Positions 40,284 to 48,990 of a stretch of DNA of 64,000 nt are shown here, piece by piece. The number at the start of each line of letters is the position of its first letter. The first letter of the stretch is position 1. The position numbers and the translations under genes were made by a program. Where the stretch lies: positions 3,268 through 67,267 of the forward strand of contig NZ_LPNR01000117.1 of the NCBI RefSeq assembly GCF_019266065.1, read 5' to 3'. Origin of the DNA: Nocardia sp. MH4 (GTDB lineage: Bacteria > Actinomycetota > Actinomycetes > Mycobacteriales > Mycobacteriaceae). The notes under the pieces were generated by a model. That model saw nothing but the letters and a program-made list of their open reading frames with translations, was not told where the DNA came from and did not search any database.

Positions 40284-40775
40284 ATGAGCACCAACGGAAT
40301 TACCGCCGGTACCGAGCGCGCGATCATCGAGGACCTGCTCGACCGCAATCGCGCCGCGCTCATCGCGACCGCGCGCGGTCTGTCCGAGGCCGATGCCCGC
40401 CGGCGACTCGTGACCTCGCTGACGACGCCTATCTCGTTGATCAAGCACGCGGCCGCGGCCGAGCGGATCTGGTTCCAGCGGTTCTGGGCGGGACTGGACG
40501 AAGCCGACTGCGACGGATACTCGCGCCGTGACGAGGGCACCTTCACGGTGGGTGAGGACGAGTCGCTGGCCGAGGTCATCGCCGAGTTCGAGCGGGCGAG
40601 CGGGCGGTCACGGGAGATCGCATCCCGCTTCGACCTCGACGACACGAAGGTGAATCCTCGCGAGGGCGAGGTGAGCATGCGGTGGACGCTATTGGCGATG
40701 ATCCAGGAGTTCGCCCGGCACGCGGGTCACGGCGATATTCTGCGTGAGCAGATCGACGCGTCGCCGAACGCGTGA
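40284..40775 (+). CDS. DinB/DUF664-family protein
   Basis: A 163-residue protein of the DinB four-helix fold. It opens TERAIIEDLLDRNRAALIATARGLSEADARRRLV, of which only short stretches are conserved. The family metal-site positions are matched by LIKHAAAAERIWF (first His), FARHAGHGDILRE (last His pair) and TLLAMIQEF. Related enzymes are thiol-dependent transferases in actinobacteria (mycothiol), so a mycothiol S-transferase is plausible. GAAGGGAG about nine bases upstream supports the ATG at 40284. It is the first chromosome-like gene after the accessory region. Confidence 0.85.
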   Translation: MSTNGITAGTERAIIEDLLDRNRAALIATARGLSEADARRRLVTSLTTPISLIKHAAAAERIWFQRFWAGLDEADCDGYSRRDEGTFTVGEDESLAEVIAEFERASGRSREIASRFDLDDTKVNPREGEVSMRWTLLAMIQEFARHAGHGDILREQIDASPNA

Positions 40776-40829
40776 ACGCGGGCACCCGCCACGGTCGCGC
40801 CGACGCTCTCGATGTGGATAATCGAACGT

Positions 40830-41042
40830 ATGTGCGAATCCATCCGGCCCTATCTGCGTGCCGGCGTATGGACCGAACCGTCGCCGCGCTTCTGCCCGAA
40901 CGGGCACCGGCTCGGGGCCGGGCGCGCGCTGGTCGTCGCGATGCCGTGCCGACGGATCGGCGGCCATCACCGGGTCCACACCTGCCTGGCGTGCGGCGCC
41001 GTCACCTACAGCCCGCCCGCCCACAACGACTGCGAGCACTGA
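40830..41042 (+). CDS. Small zinc-ribbon-like protein
   Basis: About 70 residues with FCPNGHRLG near the middle, HTCLACGAVTY and a final NDCEH. The pairs CxxGH and CxxC suggest a zinc ribbon. The ATG at 40830 (MCESIRPYLR) is preferred by similarity of this opening to other short proteins of the kind (recalled); an ATG at 40812 is in frame. The role is unknown. Confidence 0.6.
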   Translation: MCESIRPYLRAGVWTEPSPRFCPNGHRLGAGRALVVAMPCRRIGGHHRVHTCLACGAVTYSPPAHNDCEH

Positions 41043-41102
41043 GCTGTCCACGTGCCGGTGGGCCGCCCCTGAGCCACCGGGGCGACCAGTCCGCACGCGG
41101 TC

Positions 41103-41282
41103 TCAGTGCGAGTAGTCCCGGAACGTCATGACGCCGCCAACCACGACGATGATCGCCGTGAGGACGTAGACCGTGACGCGTATCCACGTCGGACCGTAGT
41201 AACTGACCGCCATCGACGCACCGAGCGCCGCGAGAATCATCACCACCCCGTAGAACGGCGTGCGCTGCTCCCTGTCAACCAT
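41103..41282 (-). CDS. Small two-helix membrane protein
   Basis: A 59-residue protein: polar start MVDREQRTPF, hydrophobic segments at about residues 10-30 and 36-54, and a short charged end FRDYSH. GGAGGA lies almost directly before the ATG at 41282, closer than usual. No family was recognised. Confidence 0.65.
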   Translation of the reverse strand: MVDREQRTPFYGVVMILAALGASMAVSYYGPTWIRVTVYVLTAIIVVVGGVMTFRDYSH

Positions 41283-41372
41283 TCCTCCAGTGTCCGCCGA
41301 CGACGCGGCGGTGCCAATGCCCTCAACAGGGCGAACAGCCGACCGCCCGGTCACCGGGGCCGACGGGCACGA

Positions 41373-41810
41373 TCAGCGCGCGCCGCCGACGGCGACGCCG
41401 GGCGCGGGCAACCGCATCCGCTCGACCGTGGGAACGGGGAACCACCGGTCGGCAGCGGCCGAGGCCGACGCGGGCCTGCGCAGATGGACGCGCCGCCATG
41501 CCCGCGCGAACAGCGCCATCGCGGCGGCGAGGGTCACCACCACCGCGCCGATCGCCAGCCCGAGCGACACCGTCACGGCCGTGCCCTCGCGCCCCGCACC
41601 GCTGCGATAGATCAGCACCGCCGCCGCCACCGGCCCGGCCATTCCCCCCGCGGCGGCGCTGAGCAGCAACGCGCCGGTGACCAGCTCGACCACCCGCAGC
41701 GGCCGCCGCGTCCGCACCCGTACGGCGCGGCGGCTTCCTCCCAGCGAACCCCATGATCTCCCGACCAACGCCACAGCCAGCCCCTTCCGCTCCTCTGCCC
41801 ACACCTGCAT
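41373..41810 (-). CDS. Hypothetical membrane protein with two helices
   Basis: About 145 residues from an ATG at 41810. Two hydrophobic segments (LVTGALLLSAAAGGMAGPVA and LGLAIGAVVVTLAAAMALFA) lie in an Arg-rich background, with a Pro/Val-rich tail. There is no clear ribosome site and no recognised family. Codon composition fits coding DNA, but the start and even the reality of the gene are uncertain. Confidence 0.45.
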   Translation of the reverse strand: MQVWAEERKGLAVALVGRSWGSLGGSRRAVRVRTRRPLRVVELVTGALLLSAAAGGMAGPVAAAVLIYRSGAGREGTAVTVSLGLAIGAVVVTLAAAMALFARAWRRVHLRRPASASAAADRWFPVPTVERMRLPAPGVAVGGAR

Positions 41811-42008
41811 ATGAACCGGACACTGCACGGTATACCGCTGCTCGGACGCACAACGAAATCGACACCGAACAGTTGCCGAGTCGGACATCAGCAACCATGC
41901 AGCGATTCAGCGGGCGCACCGGCGGACCGGCATCGAGACGGCCTCGGTACCTCGCCCACGCCGGTGCGATGACAGCGACACGCCCGGGTACGGGTACCCT
42001 TCCCCCTC

Positions 42009-42089
42009 ATGTGGATCATTCTCGCCATTTCCGTGGTCAGCTCCGTGATCATTGCGATCCTGTTCGCCACCGGCTTCCCGGAGCACTGA
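42009..42089 (+). CDS. 26-residue hydrophobic micropeptide
   Basis: ATG at 42009 to TGA at 42087-42089 encodes 26 residues, nearly all a single membrane-spanning stretch (WIILAISVVSSVIIAILFA) with the tail TGFPEH. A GGATAGC/GCTATCC hairpin follows eight bases after the stop, consistent with a one-gene transcript. No ribosome site is visible, so translation may be leaderless or absent. Confidence 0.45.
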   Translation: MWIILAISVVSSVIIAILFATGFPEH

Positions 42090-42096
42090 CTCGACG

Positions 42097-42119
42097 GGAT
42101 AGCCGTCCCTTAGCTATCC
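42097..42119 (+). terminator. Hairpin after the 26-residue micropeptide
   Basis: GGATAGC (42097-42103) pairs with GCTATCC (42113-42119) around a nine-base loop, eight bases after the micropeptide stop and 36 bp before the HerA-like gene. Confidence 0.5.
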
Positions 42120-42155
42120 GGCCTCGTTCGTGGAATGTGGTGAGAAGATGGCTGG

Positions 42156-43526
42156 GTGCCGAACAGTAGCCAGCCCAGTGCGCGGTCCGACGACGGCCGC
42201 TCGTTCGTAGTCGCCGACGCCACCGACAGCGCGCTGGTCGCCGGTTCGCTGGCCGTGATCGTCGCGGCCGAGCGCCGACAGCTCGTCCTCGTCGAGGAGC
42301 GGTCGGAGACGACCCCGGTTCGGCTGCGTGGCCGGCTGATCGGCGAGCTCAACGACGACGGCATCGACGTGCGCGCGGGCTACGCGTTCACCGACGGCAC
42401 GGTCGAACTGGTCGACGCCGAGACCGTCCAGACACTGCACGACACGACCGGCGCGCTGCTCGATGTCGGGGTGAACCTCACCCCGCCGGGCGGTCCGGCC
42501 CGGCTGCTGCCCAAGCGATTCAACCGGCACACCTTCTGGTGCGGGCAGAGCGGATCCGGCAAGACCTACGCGCTCGGGGTCGTGCTCGAGCAGGTCATCG
42601 CGCACACCGCGTTGCCGGTGGTGATCTTCGACCCCAATTCCGATTTCGTCCGGCTCGGCGAGGTCTCCCCCGGCGCCACCGGCCCCACCGCGGACGCGTT
42701 GCGCGAACGCGACATCCGGGTGCTGCGCCCGCATTCCGCGCAGCCGCTGCGGGCTCGGTTCACCGCGCTGCCGCTGAGTTCCAAGGCCGCGATCCTGCGG
42801 ATCGATCCGATCGCCGACCGCGAGGAATTCAACGAGCTGATCCACCTCGCCGACGAGCTCGCCGCCGCCGAACTCGATGTCACCCTGCCCACCCTGCGCA
42901 AGTCGGCATCGACGGCTCAGCGGCGGCTGGCGATGCGCATCGAGAACCTGGGGCTGCACGAGTGGGAGGTGTGGGCCCGCGCCGACCGCGCGGTCACCGA
43001 GGTCGTCGACGAACGGCCCGACGCGACCGTCCTCGACCTGGGCGGATTCTCCACCGCCGCACAGCAACTCGTGGTCGCGCTGGCCCTGCTCGACGACCTG
43101 TGGGCGCGCCGCGAAGAGCGGCGCCCGATCCTGCTCGTCATCGACGAGGCGCACAATCTGGCCTCGCCCCGCCAGGATTCACCGATCGCGATCGCGGTGC
43201 GCGAGCGACTGATCCAGATCGCCGCCGAGGGACGTAAATTCGGGCTGTGGCTGCTGTTGTCGACGCAGCGTCCGTCGAAGGTCCACCCCGGCATCATCTC
43301 CCAGTGCGACAATCTCGCGCTGATGAAGATGACTTCCCCGGTCGACCTCGCCGAGCTCGGCACCTACTTCGGCTACGCGCCGTCGGCCCTGCTCGACCGC
43401 TCCCCGTGGTTCCGCCAGGGCGAGGCCCTGTTCGCGGGCGGTTTCGTCCCGGCGCCCGCGCTGGTGAAGGTGAACACGCGGCTCACCCCCGAGGGCGGCA
43501 GCGACGTCGGGGTGCCACTGCGCTGA
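42156..43526 (+). CDS. HerA-like ATPase (DUF87 family)
   Basis: A 456-residue P-loop ATPase. Walker A is GQSGSGKT at about residues 129-136, Walker B is ILLVIDEAHNLA, and LLLSTQRPSKVHP is sensor-like. The N-terminal beta-barrel and helical insertion match HerA/DUF87 DNA translocases. No NurA nuclease gene is beside it, so it is not a standard HerA-NurA pair. The start is a GTG at 42156. It appears to be a single gene. Confidence 0.87.
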   Translation: MPNSSQPSARSDDGRSFVVADATDSALVAGSLAVIVAAERRQLVLVEERSETTPVRLRGRLIGELNDDGIDVRAGYAFTDGTVELVDAETVQTLHDTTGALLDVGVNLTPPGGPARLLPKRFNRHTFWCGQSGSGKTYALGVVLEQVIAHTALPVVIFDPNSDFVRLGEVSPGATGPTADALRERDIRVLRPHSAQPLRARFTALPLSSKAAILRIDPIADREEFNELIHLADELAAAELDVTLPTLRKSASTAQRRLAMRIENLGLHEWEVWARADRAVTEVVDERPDATVLDLGGFSTAAQQLVVALALLDDLWARREERRPILLVIDEAHNLASPRQDSPIAIAVRERLIQIAAEGRKFGLWLLLSTQRPSKVHPGIISQCDNLALMKMTSPVDLAELGTYFGYAPSALLDRSPWFRQGEALFAGGFVPAPALVKVNTRLTPEGGSDVGVPLR

Positions 43527-43588
43527 GCAGTGACGATCGCGGGCGTTTTCGTCCGGATCACGGTGGGGCCGCCTAGAGTTGACTGATT

Positions 43589-44464
43589 GTGCGGGGCGAT
43601 GCGGAGGGGGACGGCCGAGTTGCCCTCGCGATGCGCCGTTGCGTGTTCCGTCGCCGCACGCCGAGCACGTTCGGGGTGTATTGGAAGCTGGCGCGGGCCG
43701 GGTTCAAGCGTCAGGCCCAATACAAGCTGGCGATGTTCGCCGGGCTGTTCACCAACTGCGTGTTCGGTTTCGTCCGGGCGGCGGTGATGGTGGCCGCCGT
43801 CCGCGCGGCGGGCGATTTCGGCGGCTACGACGAGGGCACCATCGGCGCCTACGTGTGGCTGTCACAGGCCCTGCTCGGCGCGACGCAGTTCATGGGACCA
43901 CCGATCGACCTGGTGGACCGGATCAAGTCCGGTGACGTCGCGATCGATTTCCTGCGCCCGGTCGACGTCCAGCTGAGCTATCTGGCCACCGACATGGGCC
44001 GGGCCGCCTGCACGTTCCTGCCGCGCGGGGTGCCGAGCATCGCCATCGGCGCCGCGACCTTCGGGCTGTCGATGCCGACGACGCCGGTGGCCTACCTGCT
44101 CGGCCTGATCAGCGTGCTACTGGCGGTGGCGCTGTCGTTCCTGTGTCTGTTCGCGGTCGCGCTGATCGGTTTCTGGGTGGTGGAGATCCGCGGCATCCGG
44201 GTGCTGTATCAGATCGTCGGCACTTTCCTGGCCGGGCTCTTCGTCCCGGTCCACATGTTTCCCGACTGGTTGCGGACAATCGCGCTGGCTACCCCGTTTC
44301 CCTCCATCCTCCAGTCACCGATCGATACGCTGTCCGGGCGGGTCGCCGGGATGGACGCCTTGCTCACCGTTGCGGCGCAAGGCTTCTGGGTGCTGGTGAT
44401 CGGACTGCTCGGCAGGGTGTTGCTGCGTGCGGGACAACGCAGGTTGGAGGTACAGGGTGGCTGA
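43589..44464 (+). CDS. ABC-2 family exporter permease (DUF990-like), first subunit
   Basis: A 291-residue membrane protein with six hydrophobic segments and no ATPase domain. YWKLARAGFKRQAQYKLAMF at the start and FPDWLRTIALATPFPSILQSP near the end match ABC-2 permeases of the DUF990 kind. Its stop overlaps the next permease gene, and the ATPase gene follows: a complete permease-permease-ATPase exporter. The GTG start at 43589 is uncertain (ATG at 43631 possible). The substrate is unknown. Confidence 0.85.
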   Translation: MRGDAEGDGRVALAMRRCVFRRRTPSTFGVYWKLARAGFKRQAQYKLAMFAGLFTNCVFGFVRAAVMVAAVRAAGDFGGYDEGTIGAYVWLSQALLGATQFMGPPIDLVDRIKSGDVAIDFLRPVDVQLSYLATDMGRAACTFLPRGVPSIAIGAATFGLSMPTTPVAYLLGLISVLLAVALSFLCLFAVALIGFWVVEIRGIRVLYQIVGTFLAGLFVPVHMFPDWLRTIALATPFPSILQSPIDTLSGRVAGMDALLTVAAQGFWVLVIGLLGRVLLRAGQRRLEVQGG

Positions 44465-45290
44465 ACCGGATTCCGCGCGCATCGTGGCCGGGACCTGGTT
44501 CACCCCCTATCTCGCAGTATTGCGTTCGCGTGTGAAAGCACAGCAGGTGTACCGGCTCTCGTTCGCCACCGAGGTGTTCAGCGCCTTCCTGATCGGCCTG
44601 GTCGAGTTCGCCGAGGTGTGGGTCATCTTCCACAACGTCGGCACGCTCGGCGGCCTGGACACCAACGCGGCGCTGCTGCTGTTCGGGCTGTCCAACACCT
44701 CGTTCGCGCTGGCCCAGGTGCTGGTCGGGCATCTGGACTCGCTGCCCGCGATGATCAGGATGGGCACTCTGGACGCCTATCACCTGCGCCCGCAACCGCT
44801 GCTGCTGCAATTGATCACCAGCGACATCTCACTGCGCAGGCTCGCACGCGCCGCAGTTGCGGTGATCGTGCTCGGGGTGGGGTTGTGGCGCAACGAAATC
44901 GACTGGGGCATCGCCCCGGTTACCTTGATCGTGATCACCCTGATCAGTGGAATTGCCCTGTTCTGTGGCCTTTTCGTATGCGCAGCGGGACTACAGTTCT
45001 TCCTGATCGACGGTGCCGAGCTCACCAACAGCTTCACCTACGGCGGATCCTTCGCCGCGATGCAGCCCGCTTCGGTGTTCCCCGCGCCGCTGAAGCTGTT
45101 GTTCGGGTTCGCGATTCCCGTCGCGTTCACCGCCTACGTGCCGACGATAGCGCTGCTGGGTCTCCCCGGACCGCCGCTGTTGCCCGCGTGGTCGGCCTGG
45201 TTGACACCGGTGGCGGCGGCATGGGTGTGGTTACTGGCCTTCGCAGCGTGGCGGATCGGAACGAGGCACTATCAGGGAGGAGGGGGATAA
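44457..45290 (+). CDS. ABC-2 family exporter permease, second subunit
   Basis: A 277-residue membrane protein with six hydrophobic segments (VYRLSFATEVFSAFLIGLVE near the start). It belongs to the second type of ABC-2 permease that pairs with the DUF990-like one. GTG at 44457 has GGAGG six bases upstream and overlaps the first permease by eight bases. The ATPase gene starts three bases after its stop. Confidence 0.86.
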   Translation: MAEPDSARIVAGTWFTPYLAVLRSRVKAQQVYRLSFATEVFSAFLIGLVEFAEVWVIFHNVGTLGGLDTNAALLLFGLSNTSFALAQVLVGHLDSLPAMIRMGTLDAYHLRPQPLLLQLITSDISLRRLARAAVAVIVLGVGLWRNEIDWGIAPVTLIVITLISGIALFCGLFVCAAGLQFFLIDGAELTNSFTYGGSFAAMQPASVFPAPLKLLFGFAIPVAFTAYVPTIALLGLPGPPLLPAWSAWLTPVAAAWVWLLAFAAWRIGTRHYQGGGG

Positions 45291-45292
45291 CG

Positions 45293-46285
45293 ATGGACGA
45301 GCACAGCTCTGCGGAGCCGATCATCGACATCGACGACCTCACCCGGCAGTTCACGGTCTACCGCAAGAACGGCAGCCGCTGGCGCAGACACCGGGACACC
45401 ATCACCGCGGTCGACCGGATGAGCTTCCGGATCGAACGCGGTTCCGCGGTCGGCTACATCGGCGCCAACGGCGCGGGCAAGTCGACGACGATCAAGATGC
45501 TCACCGGCATCCTCGTACCGACCACCGGCAGCGTGCGCACCTGCGGCCTGGAACCGGTGCGCCAGCGCAGGGAACTGGCCGCGCGGATCGGCGTCGTGTT
45601 CGGGCAGCGCTCGCAGCTGTGGTGGGATCTGCCGCTGCACGAGTCGTTCTCGATCCTGGCGGCCATCCATCGCCTCGATCCCGACATCGCCGACAAGCGC
45701 ACCCACGAACTGGTCGAGCAGCTCGAGATGGCCGACACCCTCGACACGCCGGTGCGCCAGCTCTCGCTCGGCCAGCGCATGCGCGCGGAAGTGGCCGCCG
45801 CGCTGCTGCATTCGCCGGAACTGGTGATCCTGGACGAGCCGACGATCGGCCTGGACGTGCTGTCCAAGCAGCGACTACGCGAGTTCCTGCGAGCCGAGCG
45901 GATCGAACGCGGCACCACGCTGCTGCTCACCACGCACGACATGGGCGATATCGAGCGGCTCTGCGACCGCGTCCTGGTGGTCGATCACGGCAGGCTGGTG
46001 TACGACGGTTCACTGGCCGGGCTCGGCGCCACCGTCGGCGCGCGCCGGGTGCTGGTGGTCGACTTGGCCGCGCCCACGCCGGATCTCGACGATCTGCCGT
46101 GCGGCGCCCAGCTGCTGTCCAGCGAGGCGGGCGGCATGCGCCAGCGGCTGGCCTTCGACGCCGAGCACACCACGGCGGCGGCTTTACTGGCCGCGGTGTC
46201 GGACCGGGCGCAGGTGCGCGACTTATCGATCGAGGAGCCGGGCATCGAGGACGTGGTCCGCCGGATCTACGAGTCGGCGCGCTGA
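45293..46285 (+). CDS. ABC transporter ATPase subunit
   Basis: A 330-residue ATPase. Walker A is GANGAGKST, the Q-loop is VVFGQRSQLWWDL, the signature LSLGQRMRAE, and Walker B LVILDEPTIGLD with the switch TTHD. A C-terminal extension of about 90 residues follows. GGAGG before the ATG at 45293 overlaps the end of the second permease. It powers the two-permease exporter upstream; related systems export drugs or antibiotics. Confidence 0.92.
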   Translation: MDEHSSAEPIIDIDDLTRQFTVYRKNGSRWRRHRDTITAVDRMSFRIERGSAVGYIGANGAGKSTTIKMLTGILVPTTGSVRTCGLEPVRQRRELAARIGVVFGQRSQLWWDLPLHESFSILAAIHRLDPDIADKRTHELVEQLEMADTLDTPVRQLSLGQRMRAEVAAALLHSPELVILDEPTIGLDVLSKQRLREFLRAERIERGTTLLLTTHDMGDIERLCDRVLVVDHGRLVYDGSLAGLGATVGARRVLVVDLAAPTPDLDDLPCGAQLLSSEAGGMRQRLAFDAEHTTAAALLAAVSDRAQVRDLSIEEPGIEDVVRRIYESAR

Positions 46286-46286
46286 G

Positions 46287-46607
46287 TCAGCTCGGCGCGT
46301 TCGGCGTGCCGGAGTACAGGCTGACCTCGCCGTTCTCCCCGAGGAAGGCGTTGACCAGCATGATCCGCTGCGCCAGGAGATCGTCGGGCTCGGGCGCGCT
46401 GGTGGTGATCGAGATCTGCGGTATCGCAGCCCAGTTCACCACGTAGCGCTCGGGTGGGCCGTCGTCGTCGGACAGGCGCGCGAGCCGGAACACCGAGACG
46501 GCGCGGCGCTCCATGAGGTCGCGCACGACGTCGGCGATTCGCTGCGGGTCTTCCAGCGCGAACAGGAACCCGAAGGTCAGTTCGGGTGAGGACACATAGG
46601 CCGGCAC
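46287..46607 (-). CDS. Hypothetical protein, about 106 residues
   Basis: From a GTG at 46607 the protein reads PAYVSSPELTFGFLFALEDP and ends GEVSLYSGTPNAPS. It is soluble and acidic with no recognised domain. It converges on the ABC ATPase gene, with the stops almost touching. The GTG is chosen because upstream codons look non-coding; no ribosome site is seen. Confidence 0.6.
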   Translation of the reverse strand: MPAYVSSPELTFGFLFALEDPQRIADVVRDLMERRAVSVFRLARLSDDDGPPERYVVNWAAIPQISITTSAPEPDDLLAQRIMLVNAFLGENGEVSLYSGTPNAPS

Positions 46608-46961
46608 ATTTATCGAGGTTAGTGCATGCGGCGCCGTCCGCGGCGGGTACCGCCGATCCGATTGCCGGAAATGTGCGGATGAGTAACACAGGAGAAGTCG
46701 CGTGGTGACCCCGCCGTAACGGTGCATAACAATTTCCGCAGACCAGGCGATTTGTACACCATACTATTGCGCGGTCGCGCCGAATCGCGCTTTCCTGGTG
46801 TTGTCCCGATTTTCCCCGGGTCGTCTTCCTCGCCGCAGCGTCGCGGATATTCGTCGACGCCCGGGCGGGGCTACGCCGGTGCCGGGGAGTGCACCTCCCC
46901 CGAATCCTCCCCGGCTCTGGCGTATCCAAGCATGAATTCAGCGTATTCAGGGGCGTGCACC
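46608..46961. other. Leader of the DUF4254 gene with two competing hairpins
   Basis: No credible gene is seen in about 350 bp. GCCGGGGAG (46881-46889) can pair with CTCCCCGGC (46907-46915), but its GGGGAG can equally pair with the nearer CTCCCC (46895-46900). The two folds exclude each other, as in attenuators. The rest should hold the two divergent promoters. Confidence 0.45.
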
Positions 46962-47492
46962 ATGCCGTTCGATCCCGGTCATCGTGTGGATGCCACGCAA
47001 TTCCCGCCACCCTCGGCGCTGTTGCGGGCCTTCCTGGAACCCCCCGGCTCCGACCCGATGCGGCACCGCGTCCTCGACGCGGCCACTCGGCTGGCTCGCT
47101 GCCACGACCGCAGACACCAGGCGATCGAGGCGGCTCGCGCGCCGGAGGCCACCAGCGGCCGGATCGCGGCCTGCGGCAAATTGATCGATCAGATCGACGG
47201 CGACCGCGCCACCCTCATCGCCCGCATCGACGACTGGGTCGCGGCCAATGTGGCGCACCGGGCGGGCGCCTCGCTGCACACCGAGACCCTCGGCGCGGTG
47301 ATCGACCGGATGGCAGCGAAATGGATCGCCGCCCAGCGGGCGCTGGGCGGCGATCCGATTGAGAAGACGACCCAGCGGCAGTGGGAGGCGCGCACCCATC
47401 TGCACTGGTGCCGGCTGGCCGAATTGACCGACGGCTACCGGGATCTGATCACCGATGTCACCGAACACCGCAGGCGGTTGCCGGTGTGGTGA
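46962..47492 (+). CDS. DUF4254 protein
   Basis: A 176-residue helical protein with RIAACGKLIDQIDGDRATLI, the DUF4254 signature, and a Trp-rich C-terminal helix. Function is unknown; in other bacteria DUF4254 genes lie near glycosyltransferases. The ATG at 46962 follows CAGGGG; an ATG at 46932 is in frame and possible. It converges on the desaturase cluster. Confidence 0.82.
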   Translation: MPFDPGHRVDATQFPPPSALLRAFLEPPGSDPMRHRVLDAATRLARCHDRRHQAIEAARAPEATSGRIAACGKLIDQIDGDRATLIARIDDWVAANVAHRAGASLHTETLGAVIDRMAAKWIAAQRALGGDPIEKTTQRQWEARTHLHWCRLAELTDGYRDLITDVTEHRRRLPVW

Positions 47493-47495
47493 CGA

Positions 47496-47807
47496 TCAGG
47501 CTTTGTCGCCGGGAACCGGCTCGGTGACCTCGACCTCGACGGGTTCGGTGACGCCGCCGTCGGTGGTCACGTCGGCCTCGACGAACTCCGGGTAGGCCCG
47601 CTCGGCGTCGAGTCGCTGCTCGGCGTCGCGGCGGGCCGCCGCGGCGGCCTCGTTCATCTCGATCGCGTCGGTGATGAACTCACCGATCTCGCGCGCGACC
47701 TCGGCGACCGCCCCGGTGATCAGCGTGGCGATATTGCCGACATGCCGGGCACCGGAGGACGTCAATTCCTGGACAAGATCTTTGTTGCTTTCGAATTTGC
47801 CGACCAT
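47496..47807 (-). CDS. Small conserved protein behind the desaturase
   Basis: A 103-residue protein: MVGKFESNKDLVQELTSSGA at the front, a helix rich in Ala and Glu (MNEAAAAARRDAEQRLDAE) that may form a coiled coil, and an acidic Val/Glu/Pro tail. The ATG at 47807 lies directly against the stop of the desaturase gene (TAAATG), so the two are coupled. I recall similar genes beside desaturases in Nocardia, but no function. Confidence 0.75.
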   Translation of the reverse strand: MVGKFESNKDLVQELTSSGARHVGNIATLITGAVAEVAREIGEFITDAIEMNEAAAAARRDAEQRLDAERAYPEFVEADVTTDGGVTEPVEVEVTEPVPGDKA

Positions 47808-48956
47808 TTACACGCCCACTTCGGTTGCCTTCCGATTACGCACAACGATAACACCGGGCGTCGGCGTCCTCTTGACCAAGCGATCCGGCAACGCCAGCAG
47901 GAAGATCTTGGCCCAGACCGAGCCGATCTGCTTGGAGAAGCGGCCGGTGTTGTAGGGCAGGCCGTACTTCTCGGCCAGCGCCTTCACCTCGGGCGCCATT
48001 TCCGGGTACCGGTTGGCCGGGATGTCCGGGAACAGGTGGTGCTCGATCTGGTGCGACAGGTTGCCCGACATGATGTGGAACAGCTTGGAGCCCTTGATAT
48101 TGGCCGAGCCGAGCATCTGCCGGACGTACCATTCACCGCGGGTCTCGACCTCGGTCTCCTCCTTGGTGAAGGTCTGCACGCCCGCCGGGAAGTGACCGCA
48201 GAAGATGATCGAGAAGGTCCACAGGTTGCGCACCAGGTTGGCCGCGGCGTTGCCGGCCAGGGTGTGCAGGAACAGCGGGCCGGTCAGCGCGGGGAAGACC
48301 ACATAGTCCTTGAGGACCTGCTTGCTCGCCTTCTTGCCCTGCCCCTTGAGCAGCGGCTTGAGGTCGGACCACTTGCGCTTGCCCTTGATGATGTTGTCGG
48401 CCTCGAGGTCGTGCACCATCACGCCCCACTCGAACAGCACCATCAGCAGGAAGGCGTAGATCGGGTTGCCCAGGTAGTAGGGGTTCCACTTCTGACCCTC
48501 GTCGATGCGCAGGATGCCGTACCCGATGTCGCGGTCCATGTCGTGGACGTTGGTGTAGGTGTGGTGCATGTAGTTGTGCGAGTGCTTCCACTGGTCGGCC
48601 GGGCAGACCGTGTCCCAGTCGAATTCGCGGGAGTTGATGCCGCGCTCACGCATCCAGTCGTACTGACCGTGCATGACGTTGTGGCCGATCTCCATGTTGT
48701 CGAGGATCTTCGACACACCGAGCGCCGCCACGCCCGCCAGCCAGAACGGCGGCAGGAAGCCCAGGTACATCAGCCCGCGGCCGGCGATCTCGAAGCCGCG
48801 CTGGGTCTTGATGATCTTGTAGATGTAGTCGCGGTCGCGTTCGCCGAGATCGGCTTCGACGCGGGCGCGCAGGTCGTCGAGCGCCTGGCCGAGCTCCTCG
48901 ACCTGCTCCGGGGTCAGGATGACCGGGCCGTCTTTGCCTTCGGTGAGGATCGTCAT
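47808..48956 (-). CDS. desA3: Membrane acyl-CoA/acyl-ACP desaturase, DesA3-type
   Basis: A 382-residue membrane di-iron desaturase with three His boxes: HNVMH (92-96), HSHNYMHH (125-132) and HQIEHH near residue 310. In M. tuberculosis DesA3 (Rv3229c) makes oleate from stearoyl-CoA and needs the reductase Rv3230c; here the reductase gene lies 34 bp upstream on the same strand. Length and motifs agree with that family. The unit is probably repressed by the divergent DesT/FabR-type regulator. Confidence 0.9.
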   Translation of the reverse strand: MTILTEGKDGPVILTPEQVEELGQALDDLRARVEADLGERDRDYIYKIIKTQRGFEIAGRGLMYLGFLPPFWLAGVAALGVSKILDNMEIGHNVMHGQYDWMRERGINSREFDWDTVCPADQWKHSHNYMHHTYTNVHDMDRDIGYGILRIDEGQKWNPYYLGNPIYAFLLMVLFEWGVMVHDLEADNIIKGKRKWSDLKPLLKGQGKKASKQVLKDYVVFPALTGPLFLHTLAGNAAANLVRNLWTFSIIFCGHFPAGVQTFTKEETEVETRGEWYVRQMLGSANIKGSKLFHIMSGNLSHQIEHHLFPDIPANRYPEMAPEVKALAEKYGLPYNTGRFSKQIGSVWAKIFLLALPDRLVKRTPTPGVIVVRNRKATEVGV

Positions 48957-48990
48957 GGCTGTATCTCCCCTTGGTTGATTTCTCGGTGAT

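Noticed and set aside
47808..48989. Long plus-strand open frames opposite the desaturase gene
   Set aside because: They read against three conserved His boxes of a real desaturase and contain low-complexity His/Val/Gln sequence.
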